DNA of 64,000 nucleotides from NCBI GenBank assembly GCA_026014465.1, contig JAOZID010000010.1, positions 152,188 to 216,187 of the forward strand, read 5' to 3'. The notes under the pieces are model-generated. The model was not told where the DNA came from, did not search any database, and saw only the letters and a list, made by a program, of their open reading frames with translations. Below are positions 8,066-16,321 of this stretch, piece by piece; the first letter of the stretch is position 1; every line of letters begins with the position of its first letter. The DNA is from Candidatus Bathyarchaeota archaeon. Its GTDB lineage: Archaea; Thermoproteota; Bathyarchaeia; Bathyarchaeales; Bathycorpusculaceae. The translations under genes and the position numbers were made by a program.

Positions 8066-11065
8066 TCAGAGGGTATAGGAAGTAGCGGCTTTTGCACGTT
8101 TGCGTCTTTTAAACAAAACAGCAACCGCCCCTACAGAGGCGGCTATGATGCATGTTACTACCAAAATGACTGTAGCTGTACTGATAAAGATTGTCACTGT
8201 CGTTGGCTGCGCAGCGCTGCTCACAGTTGTTGAGACGCCAAAATACGTTATGGTAGCGTTAAATGTCCCAAGCGGAATCAAACCCAAATCTATGGAGCCA
8301 TCGCTTCCTGTAGCGGCAGTTACAACCGTAGCATTCGCGAATTCAATAGTTGCTTTGGCATCTGTCACGGGAAGGTTCAGGTAATCCTTTACATTTAACT
8401 GGGCACTGCTAACTTGACACGCAACCTCCTCCGTTACAGGTGCATCAACAACATACAATTCTAACAAATCAGGCTTCACATCAACATCTCCCCAAACAAT
8501 GCTATGGAAACGGAACTGTGTCCCGCTATCCAGCCAAAAACCCTGCCCCAAAACAGGCACCACCCCGTCGTTGGCGGTTTCAATTTGCACCTTTTGAGGC
8601 GTTATAGGCGTGTCGCCGTTTTGGTCAGTGAACTTGAACCCAACCAGATACTGTGTAACTGAATCAAAGTTTAACTTTTGGCTGCTGTCGATGGTTATGG
8701 CGGGCGTGGTATAAGTGCCGCTGCCTTCTTGGGCTACTTCGTGTGCAACGCCGTTGAGCGTGTACCCGATTAGGTTTTGGCGGGTGCTGCCTTCGCCCCA
8801 AAGATAATCCGTGGATACCGCTGTTTGGGTGCCTGCATCAAAAAAATCATCTCCTGTTGGGGACGCTGGAACCGTGGTGATGTTGTTGCCGCCCACGACT
8901 TCAAGGCGGTATTGCGTAACAGTATTTAGCGTGATTGTTTGGGGCTCATTCATGGTTATTTGAACCGTAAAAACGCCTTTTCCTTGCCGCGTCAAAGCCG
9001 TTGGGCTGTCTTGGTTTATGGCGTAGGCGGCGATGTTGATTCGTGACTGAGCAGTTAAAGCCGGTTTTGAATATGCAAAACTGACGGTAACACGCGTTCC
9101 AAGGTCATACCATCCACTGTCGCCTGCTACAGGTGGGTTTATGATGGATTCCACAAAATCGTCTGGTATGCTAAGTTCGTATTGTTCAACAGCGCTGACT
9201 TGAATCTGATGAGGTGCATCCATGACAACGGGAAATACTACGGCTTGAGCTGTCTGCACAGACGTTTCCGCTCCACTGTCCACGCGATAACCTGTTACCC
9301 TCTGACCCACCCCAGATGCCCTATCAGATACGCTCAAAAGCTGAACCTGCACCGTTGACCCTCTATCATACCATTGAACATTTTCCTGTGCCCCGACAAT
9401 TTCAAGTGAATACTGCTCCGTGTACGCTATAGCGTCTGGAAGCTGGTTGGGCTGGGTTATGCGCCATTGGCTGGTCTGGGTTGCCCATCTGGTGGTCTGT
9501 GTGGCTTGCAGCGGGTTGGTTGCGGTGGCGGTTGTTTGACGCAGAGCCCAAAACGTTTGGGGCGTTATTTGTGAAAGCGTTACCTGCGTGGTTTGCACGG
9601 TACCCTGTGTGGATGCTTGAGCGGGTGCGGTGTAATAGGTTATTGTTGGGTTTTGGGTTGGATTGGTGCCTGTGATGGTGTAGCTTGTTGTTTGGGCGAG
9701 CAGGTTGTAGTAGTAGATGGTTTGGTTGGTGCCTGATGCTATTTGGGTGGGGCTGTTGCTTGCGGTTAGGACCCATTTTTCTTGGCTGTTGGAGTTTGTG
9801 CTGGCGGCGGCTACTTCAAGGTTTGTGTTTGAGTCCGTGTGCAGCGTTAACGTGCTGTCTTGAATGTATGTTGTCTGCACGTTGCCCCCTGATGTGTAGG
9901 TTACTGTGAACTGGTTGCTTTCCGAAAGCGGTGTGGACTGCCCTGCAGGTAGCAAGGTTATGGATGTGAGCAGGGATCGTCCGTAGTTGCTGGTTAAGGG
10001 GCTGCCTAGTCCTGTTACGTAGTCGTAGCCTGTGGTGGCGTCGTAGCCGTTTGAACCTGCTAGTATATCACGGAAGTAGTAGGTGTAGTTTTGGGATTGC
10101 GCGTTTAGGTACAAGTTATCGTTTGATGCAGAATGGCTTAACGCGTTGATTGCTGCCCATTGTGGAGCACCTGCGCTTGTACCGCCCACTATATACCAAC
10201 GTGAATCATGGTACACCGCAAAACCCGTGGATGGGTCAGCATTGTAGGATACGTCGGGGGTGGTTCGTTTGCTGCTTTGGATGCCGTATTGTGCTTGATA
10301 ATCTGGTTGAGGTTCGTAGGCGCTTATGCCTCCGCCGCTTTTACTCCAAGCCGTCTCCGAGAGCACCGTGCCGTAAGCATCTAAACTAAGCGTTGTCCCA
10401 CCAACAGAAACCACATTTGCCGAACTCGCAGGCCACATACAACCCGAACCGTTATCCCCTGAAGCCGCATAAAAAACCGCGCCATACGCACTAGTAAAAT
10501 GCCTGTTGCTTCGAGTCTGCGAAACAAACTCGTCCGAGCCCCAACTCATCGAAACAGAAACCACATCAGGTCGATTTCGTGCATAATCCACCGCCGATAG
10601 AAGATCATTAAGAGTTTCAGATTCCGCTTGAACCAGCAGTATTTTCGCTTGAGGCGCAATAGCGTGAGCCCACTGGACATCTAACGCTGTCTCCAACGAC
10701 CACCCTTCATCAAACGAAATTTTTGGCGCCATGCTATACACTTCAAGGTCAGCCTCAGGCAAACCAAATCGCTCACTAAAAACTGACAAATCCGAAGCAA
10801 TATCAGGTGCCCTATACGCTACAACAACCGCAATCGTAGACCCCGCCCCACCTGACGACGGCAAATTATACGCGCGGCGAACTTGATCAGGAGAGTACCC
10901 CGTTACGGCGTAAGGGTCTGCTAAGGGAAAGACTTCAAAAAGTGGCGATGCCTTCCCGTTTTTTTCTGTTAACGTGGCATGTGCTTGGGTTACATATACC
11001 TCGCTTAGAATTGTAACCGAAAACGACAAAACCAAGGCAAAGGCTAAGACGCGACATTTCTGCAC
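8066..11065 (-). CDS. Secreted S53 (sedolisin-type) serine-carboxyl peptidase with beta-domain repeats
   Basis: A 999-residue cell-surface protease. GTG at 11065 follows a GAGGA tract and starts directly on a signal peptide (CRVLAFALVLSFSVTI). The sedolisin catalytic signatures are LETALDVQWAHA (Glu and Asp four apart), ASGDNGS (oxyanion Asp) and GGTSAGAP (nucleophile Ser). The C-terminal calcium site region follows (RDILAGSNGY...TGLGSP). The catalytic domain begins soon after the signal, so the usual long activation prodomain is absent. Four repeated beta domains follow, each with QY-x-L/V and a W/F-x-D-x-G-T block, then a Ca-independent linker and a C-terminal transmembrane helix with a KRRKR stop-transfer. 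It is probably a surface-anchored endopeptidase. Confidence 0.9.
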   Translation of the reverse strand: MQKCRVLAFALVLSFSVTILSEVYVTQAHATLTEKNGKASPLFEVFPLADPYAVTGYSPDQVRRAYNLPSSGGAGSTIAVVVAYRAPDIASDLSVFSERFGLPEADLEVYSMAPKISFDEGWSLETALDVQWAHAIAPQAKILLVQAESETLNDLLSAVDYARNRPDVVSVSMSWGSDEFVSQTRSNRHFTSAYGAVFYAASGDNGSGCMWPASSANVVSVGGTTLSLDAYGTVLSETAWSKSGGGISAYEPQPDYQAQYGIQSSKRTTPDVSYNADPSTGFAVYHDSRWYIVGGTSAGAPQWAAINALSHSASNDNLYLNAQSQNYTYYFRDILAGSNGYDATTGYDYVTGLGSPLTSNYGRSLLTSITLLPAGQSTPLSESNQFTVTYTSGGNVQTTYIQDSTLTLHTDSNTNLEVAAASTNSNSQEKWVLTASNSPTQIASGTNQTIYYYNLLAQTTSYTITGTNPTQNPTITYYTAPAQASTQGTVQTTQVTLSQITPQTFWALRQTTATATNPLQATQTTRWATQTSQWRITQPNQLPDAIAYTEQYSLEIVGAQENVQWYDRGSTVQVQLLSVSDRASGVGQRVTGYRVDSGAETSVQTAQAVVFPVVMDAPHQIQVSAVEQYELSIPDDFVESIINPPVAGDSGWYDLGTRVTVSFAYSKPALTAQSRINIAAYAINQDSPTALTRQGKGVFTVQITMNEPQTITLNTVTQYRLEVVGGNNITTVPASPTGDDFFDAGTQTAVSTDYLWGEGSTRQNLIGYTLNGVAHEVAQEGSGTYTTPAITIDSSQKLNFDSVTQYLVGFKFTDQNGDTPITPQKVQIETANDGVVPVLGQGFWLDSGTQFRFHSIVWGDVDVKPDLLELYVVDAPVTEEVACQVSSAQLNVKDYLNLPVTDAKATIEFANATVVTAATGSDGSIDLGLIPLGTFNATITYFGVSTTVSSAAQPTTVTIFISTATVILVVTCIIAASVGAVAVLFKRRKRAKAATSYTL

Positions 11066-11345
11066 GTATCTGTTTCCTCGTTTAAACAATTGCACAAAAC
11101 CTTTAAAACGTTCTCTCACCCGCAAGCTTAGAAAAAACTTGAGATACACAAATACTTCTGGCAAAACCCAGATTTACCCAAAGCCTCGTAGTGGCTGGTT
11201 TGCTGGGACTTTGGCAACCAAAACAGAAGAGAGAAAGAAAACCGTCAGCTTTTGTGCATCAGCACTTTACAGCCAAAGTCCATTCAGCCCAACCTGATTT
11301 ACTCGATTTTTTAGAAAAAAAAGAAAGGTGTGGATTTTTTTTGTT

Positions 11346-13949
11346 TTAGCGTTTTCGTCGGAATATCGTTACTGCGGCGATTGCTACGATTATGATGATG
11401 ACTGCAGCTGCGATAGCGATGTATGTTGTTGTTGGTGTTGCGCTTGTTGGTGGATTAACTGCGGTGTCAGGTGATGGCGAGGGGGAGACAATGTTTGGGG
11501 AAGCAGCGTTTGAACTAACTGACAGGTATGTTGTTGAATACGAAGGCCAATATGATTTGGAACCTTCGAATGTGGCTGTAATCTCGTATTTGCCTTCCAT
11601 ATCAGGTGTCCATGCAAATCCGTATTTGCCGTCCATGTTGCATGTAGTTGTGCCTATAGTTACGGGGGCACCGTTGGGGTCAATAGCGGTTAAGGTTACT
11701 TGAACGCCTTTGGCATTGCCTGGAATCGGGAACTGCTTGTATAGGTATTCCATCCACTCAGTCATGTACTCATCAGCAATAGCCGGGGTATCTTTAGCGC
11801 CCGGAGACTGGTCGGTAACAGAGCCTTCGATTAGTATTCCATTTCCGACTCCCACAACTTTTGGTGATGCTAAAACGGTTGTTTCTGTTTCGCCTTTGCC
11901 ATACGCGTATACTAGAAGGTCATAGTCATCAAGGGCTGCAATGTAGCCATCTGAAATCACGGGGTTCTCTGTCCACATTGATATGGTCCAGAGTTCTTCA
12001 CCTGCAGAGCTTATGCAACGTAGCCGTGAACCTCGGTGCGGCGGATTAATTGGCGAGTGCTCACCTGTCTGCAAATAGATTTTGCCGTCTGCAATGAAGG
12101 ATATTTCTGTGGGGAAGTTTGCTCCATAAAGCGCTTCTCCAGTTGGGTCTGAAGCTTCATATTTCCATAGCAATGTGCCATCGTGGACGTCATAGCAGTA
12201 CAAGACGCCTCCGTAGCCTGCAGTGTATAATTTGCTGTCAGCAATGTACGCGGCGGAACGAATGGCATCCCACGTTATTTGCGGTTCAGTTGGGCCCCAT
12301 ACTTTTTCGCCTGTCTCTAAGCTATAGCCGTTCCATCTGTTCAGCTCTTTTTCGCGTAGAACGAAAATGCCATCTTCAAGACTTACTGTTCCTCGTTCCA
12401 TGGTGACGTTACCCTCTGGCGCATGGTACTGCTTGTGCCACATCAAGTTCCCTTCTTCACCTGGCTTTAGGCTAATTGCCCACAAACTCCAGGGGTCGTA
12501 GCTGTAGTATCTTTGACCTAAATCAGAACCTATGATTCTGTCGTCAAGAACCGTCCATATGCTGCCTGATAAGTCAGTGGGTATTGATACGTTCCACGTG
12601 TAGGGGTTAACTTCCCATGAGGTTTCTCGTCCTGCAGCGTTCTCAATTGTCCACGTATAGGGTTTGCTTACGTCTAGTGTAGTTCCAGGCCAAAGTCGGT
12701 ATTGCCATGCATCAGTTCCGTCAGGGCCAGCTAGTGGAATCGCGTCACTTGAATTCCAAAGTGCCATCCAGCCGTTTGCTGTATTGACTTGGTATATCAG
12801 GATTTCGCCGTTTGGACCAAAGGTTCGTGTTCCCGAGGGTACGCCTGTGAAGCTTAGTATCCAGTCGCCTGTGAATGCATCGTACATGTCCCATCTAGCA
12901 GTTGAGCCTGAACCGCCAGTTGCCCACAAGTATGCAAAAGCACCGTGTTGGTTGGGTGAACTGTAGTAGTAGATTTGTCCAAAGCTTAGGGTTGGGTATC
13001 CTTCCCAGTTGCCGTAATTAGCTCCACCACCGCTCAGAACTACGCTCACTGGGTCACCGCGTCCAGTGCTGTTGTTGCGCCAGATTTCTTCTCCAGTTTG
13101 CAAGTCAACAGCGACAATATCTGTCCAGTATTGAGAGTGCCCATAACCGTATTCCTTGTAGTAGAGTACACCGTTAATGACTACCGAGTTGGCAAATTTG
13201 TTTTCGTATGCTCGCCCCTCATGATAAGAGTGAGAGCCATACTCTCCGCCAACAAGTCCGCCATCACCATAGGGTTTTGTCCAGATGATGTGAGCAGATT
13301 CAGGTCCTCGAGTGTAAGCTGCGTACCTATTGTCTGGCGCACTAAGCCAGTTTCCAGAAATTGCATACCAGTTTCTATGCACCGCGTTTATGGGTCGAGT
13401 CCAGTAGGTATTGGTGTCAGGAACAGGCGTATCTTGCCAAGTTGGTGTTGCTTCTTCCTGCACGGTCAATTCAACTTCGTTGCTGTCGCTGGGTTGGAAG
13501 TAATACTCATCAGGGGGTAGCCAGCGTCGCGGCGTATCTTCAGGGATGTCTATTGTTTGACCAGGGAAGTGTGCTTGAAAAGTGTAGGTGCCGACTTGGT
13601 TAGGCGTATACAGAGCCCAAAAGCCAGAGATAGGGTCGCTATTAAATGGTCCCAAAGTTTCTGTAGAGCCATCCGGTTTTGTTACGTCAATTGTGATGCC
13701 AATCCATGGATCACCGCCATGGGATACGGCATAGGGTGGCACCAAGTCAAGCCAGCCAGTAACGTACGCGGGTTGATTTACCTGTACTGGATTGGGTATT
13801 GCAACTAGATACGTATAGGTGCTCATCGTGCCTTCAGCCTCAGCTGTAGGTATTGCAGCCATGAATGCAGATGTTGTCAATAGCAAGGTCAACGCAATGG
13901 CAACTAAAATAGTGTTTTTAGAGTGTTTTTCATTTTTTGCAGTATTCAA
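11346..13949 (-). CDS. Surface-anchored PQQ-like beta-propeller protein A
   Basis: An 867-residue exported protein. A signal peptide (about residues 10-37) is followed by a beta-sandwich domain with TKPDGSTETLGPFNSDP. A PQQ-type beta-propeller comes next, with recurrent VDLQTGEEIW, LETGEKVWG and VHDGTLLWKYE blade ends. An Ig-like domain (TAIDPNGAPVTIG...TATFEGS), a Pro/Ser/Thr stalk and a C-terminal transmembrane helix ending FRRKR complete it. PQQ-like propellers without PQQ often act as protein or polysaccharide binding scaffolds. It is clearly paralogous, end to end, to the protein encoded at 16322-18958, and the two flank a pair of TrmB-like regulators. Redox activity is not implied. Confidence 0.85.
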   Translation of the reverse strand: MNTAKNEKHSKNTILVAIALTLLLTTSAFMAAIPTAEAEGTMSTYTYLVAIPNPVQVNQPAYVTGWLDLVPPYAVSHGGDPWIGITIDVTKPDGSTETLGPFNSDPISGFWALYTPNQVGTYTFQAHFPGQTIDIPEDTPRRWLPPDEYYFQPSDSNEVELTVQEEATPTWQDTPVPDTNTYWTRPINAVHRNWYAISGNWLSAPDNRYAAYTRGPESAHIIWTKPYGDGGLVGGEYGSHSYHEGRAYENKFANSVVINGVLYYKEYGYGHSQYWTDIVAVDLQTGEEIWRNNSTGRGDPVSVVLSGGGANYGNWEGYPTLSFGQIYYYSSPNQHGAFAYLWATGGSGSTARWDMYDAFTGDWILSFTGVPSGTRTFGPNGEILIYQVNTANGWMALWNSSDAIPLAGPDGTDAWQYRLWPGTTLDVSKPYTWTIENAAGRETSWEVNPYTWNVSIPTDLSGSIWTVLDDRIIGSDLGQRYYSYDPWSLWAISLKPGEEGNLMWHKQYHAPEGNVTMERGTVSLEDGIFVLREKELNRWNGYSLETGEKVWGPTEPQITWDAIRSAAYIADSKLYTAGYGGVLYCYDVHDGTLLWKYEASDPTGEALYGANFPTEISFIADGKIYLQTGEHSPINPPHRGSRLRCISSAGEELWTISMWTENPVISDGYIAALDDYDLLVYAYGKGETETTVLASPKVVGVGNGILIEGSVTDQSPGAKDTPAIADEYMTEWMEYLYKQFPIPGNAKGVQVTLTAIDPNGAPVTIGTTTCNMDGKYGFAWTPDMEGKYEITATFEGSKSYWPSYSTTYLSVSSNAASPNIVSPSPSPDTAVNPPTSATPTTTYIAIAAAVIIIIVAIAAVTIFRRKR

Positions 13950-14254
13950 TTTTTATTCTCTCCAATTCTGTTAGCTGTGTTTATCTGCAAATTTTTTGTT
14001 TTAAAATTTTGTAATGTATAACATATACAGACGACTTGCGCGGGCATCATGGTGTTATCATGGCGTGCTGTATTTGCACTTAAACAGCTCATCCTCAGAT
14101 TCCAATATACGCGGCAAATCTGAATAAAAAACTGCTAAGTTGACAAAGAAAACTTGCAAACTTCCAAATATCAAGCAACCGTTTTTTTGCCAAAGCTTAT
14201 AAAATTTAGCAACAGTGATAGCAATACCAAATAGGAAACACGATAGGGGGCACT
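13950..14254. other. Divergent intergenic region between propeller A and the first TrmB-like gene
   Basis: About 305 bp, AT-rich, without a credible coding sequence. It must hold the promoters of the minus-strand propeller gene and the plus-strand regulator. On the plus strand CTTATAAAATTT at 14195-14206 is a clear TATA element. On the minus side runs of T and A at 13980-14010 could serve the propeller gene. No convincing operator palindrome is visible. Confidence 0.5.
14196..14206 (+). promoter_or_regulatory. TATA box upstream of the first TrmB-like regulator
   Basis: TTATAAAATTT lies 49 nt before the ATG at 14255, which gives a predicted transcript start about 25 nt upstream of the gene. 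Seen directly as sequence; activity inferred. Confidence 0.55.
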
Positions 14255-15106
14255 ATGAAGGTGGCGTTGCCCGCCTCTTTTGAAAGTATTGTATTAATTC
14301 TGTCTGAGCTAGGACTTACTACTTCCGAAGCCAAGGCATACATAGCACTTCTCCAAAACGGGAAATCAACAATTGATACTATTTCAAAAACTACTGGAAT
14401 ACACAGGACTAATCTGTACAAAATTATCCAATCTCTTGAAAACAAAAATCTTGTGGAAAGGGAGTTAAAGGCATCTGCCACTCGATACAGGGCAATTCCA
14501 TTTTGCGACGGAATATCTATGCTGCTTGACCGCAAAAGACTCCACATGTCAGAGTTGACTTCAAAAACAAAGACTGCAATAGCACAATTTGAAAGACTAA
14601 AACAACCCGCAGCCGGAATGACCAAAAAGCACGACGCTGATTCTCAATACCTAACGGTCGTTCCCCGAAAAAGAGTCATCATTGAAAAACAAAGAAAATC
14701 AATCCACAAAACTGCCCTAAGCATAGACATCGTCACTTCAAAAAAACGTTTTTCAAATGTAATTGAAGAGTTCATGGATGACTTTCAACTGGCACTAAAA
14801 CGTGGCGTAACAATCCGAATAGCAACAGAAGCGCACAACATCGAAAAAACCACATCAGGCCTTCTACAAACATTACAACAAAACCCCAACTTCGAAGTCA
14901 GACACATACCATCCCCAATCAACGCCATAGGCGGCATATTCGACAACAAAGAAGTTTGCCTAATACTATCCCCCACAACACCTTTCGCAGCATCCCCCGC
15001 ACTATGGTCAAACAACAACTGCTTAATACACATCACACAAACCTACTTCGAAACCCACTGGAAAACAACCCAGCCACCCCTACAACAAACCCCAAACAAA
15101 CTCTAA
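14255..15106 (+). CDS. TrmB-like transcriptional regulator 1
   Basis: A 283-residue TrmB-family regulator. The N-terminal winged helix (residues 10-80) carries LGLTTSEAKAYIALLQNG, the signature first helices of TrmB proteins, then ISKTTGIHRTNLYKIIQSLENKNLVERE as helix-turn-helix and wing. A helical linker (near 100-118) leads to a C-terminal phospholipase-D-like effector domain (VVPRKRVIIEKQ, ALSIDIVTSKKRF, GVTIRIATE, NAIGGIFDNKEVCLIL). It lacks the sugar-binding extension of classical TrmB. It lies between two propeller genes and is followed by a paralogue, so it probably regulates those surface genes. The target is an inference. Confidence 0.8.
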   Translation: MKVALPASFESIVLILSELGLTTSEAKAYIALLQNGKSTIDTISKTTGIHRTNLYKIIQSLENKNLVERELKASATRYRAIPFCDGISMLLDRKRLHMSELTSKTKTAIAQFERLKQPAAGMTKKHDADSQYLTVVPRKRVIIEKQRKSIHKTALSIDIVTSKKRFSNVIEEFMDDFQLALKRGVTIRIATEAHNIEKTTSGLLQTLQQNPNFEVRHIPSPINAIGGIFDNKEVCLILSPTTPFAASPALWSNNNCLIHITQTYFETHWKTTQPPLQQTPNKL

Positions 15107-15261
15107 AACCAAAGTTTTTATGTTCTTTGTTTTTGCTTACGGTTTTTCTGCTGATTATTGTTCTCATGACAGTTACGTGCTAAACTAACACTTTTGTTAA
15201 CAATTCAAGATATGGCTATGTTGCTATGTTCTGCTACTATGTTGATGCACTAATTTTTTAT

Positions 15262-15269
15262 TATATAAC
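15262..15269 (+). promoter_or_regulatory. TATA box of the second TrmB-like regulator
   Basis: TTATATAA is placed about 20-27 nt before the GTG at 15289, so the message would be almost leaderless. This spacing supports GTG 15289 as the start codon. Confidence 0.6.
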
Positions 15270-15288
15270 GTTGCATTATTAACATGTC

Positions 15289-16128
15289 GTGCGGGGGCAA
15301 TCAGAAAAGTTGCAGGGCTTGTCTCAAGCGTTTAGCCACTGTGGGCAAGGCTTAGTTGGAGTTGAAGATGTAGCGACCTTGACGGCTCTGGGTCTTACGG
15401 GTAGGCAAGCTCGTGTTTATCTTGCATTACTTAAAACAGGTACTGCCACAGCCAAAACAATTGCCCAGGTCTCTCAAATAAATCGGCAAGACATCCACAG
15501 AGTAATCAACACTCTTCAACAAACAGGTTTTATCCAAAAAGAAGTAACTACCCCTACTACATTCACACCAACTCCAATAAAGCAAACTCTACACATATTA
15601 CTCCACCAAAAAACGCACCAACTCACTATCCTCAAAAGCAAAACCGAACTGCTAACAAAAAAATACAGGCACCCACAAATAACCCAACCCCCACCAATTT
15701 CTTATCTAGGAACTCTCTCAGAAGCCGATCACGGAAAAAAACACAAAACCGCTATCCAAGACACCCAGCATCACATCCAAATAGTAACCACATGGAAACA
15801 ATTCCGACAAGCAACCACAATCTATGAGAATCACCTCAAAAACGCCCTCAACAAACACGCAATCATTCAAATGATAACCCAAAAACCACAAAGCCAACTT
15901 CTTCCAAACTGGGTTAAATATGCTATGACAAAAAATAATACCTTCAAACTAAAATTCCTCGATAACCCGCCAGCTGCTACATTCACAATATTTGATGACA
16001 CAAAAGCAGCAATAGCCCTCTCCAACACCGCAAGCTTCACACGCGGACCTCACCTTTGGACAAACAACCCTACTTTAATCGCCACATCACAAGCCTACTT
16101 TAACACCAACTGGGAACTAGCAGAATAA
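15289..16128 (+). CDS. TrmB-like transcriptional regulator 2
   Basis: A 279-residue paralogue of the preceding regulator with the same design. ALGLTGRQARVYLALLKTG begins the TrmB winged helix near residue 30, followed by IAQVSQINRQDIHRVINTLQQTGFIQKE. A helical linker and a PLD-like effector domain with TAIQDTQHHIQIVTTW and TFTIFDDTKAAIAL come after. The end (GPHLWTNNP...ATSQAYFNTNWE) parallels the first protein's end (SPALWSNNN...TQTYFETHW), so they arose by duplication. GTG 15289 lies next to a strong TATA box; TTG 15310 and 15319 are alternatives. The next gene on the strand is propeller protein B. Confidence 0.8.
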   Translation: MRGQSEKLQGLSQAFSHCGQGLVGVEDVATLTALGLTGRQARVYLALLKTGTATAKTIAQVSQINRQDIHRVINTLQQTGFIQKEVTTPTTFTPTPIKQTLHILLHQKTHQLTILKSKTELLTKKYRHPQITQPPPISYLGTLSEADHGKKHKTAIQDTQHHIQIVTTWKQFRQATTIYENHLKNALNKHAIIQMITQKPQSQLLPNWVKYAMTKNNTFKLKFLDNPPAATFTIFDDTKAAIALSNTASFTRGPHLWTNNPTLIATSQAYFNTNWELAE

Positions 16129-16321
16129 AGCGCAAAAGTATCATTATCTACACACCAAACAAACCATAGACGGTTTAATTTACTAACTTTTGAAAGTGAC
16201 TCACATATTTTTTGCCTTAGTTTGACCAATCCGTTGTCTGCCTGAACCACAGCCAGAAACACGTTATGTATCTACATCGGCAATTTTGCTTTCATAAAAA
16301 TTTGGAGAAACAGAAATATCT

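Noticed and set aside
9402..9776. Long minus-strand frame inside the protease gene
   Set aside because: Low-complexity Asn/His/Gln reading in a shifted frame of a confident gene.
15284..15355. Short ORF MSCGGNQKSCRACLKRLATVGKA just before the second TrmB-like gene
   Set aside because: The TATA box at 15262-15269 puts transcription close to or beyond its ATG; there is no ribosome site, and it overlaps the regulator's own GTG start out of frame.
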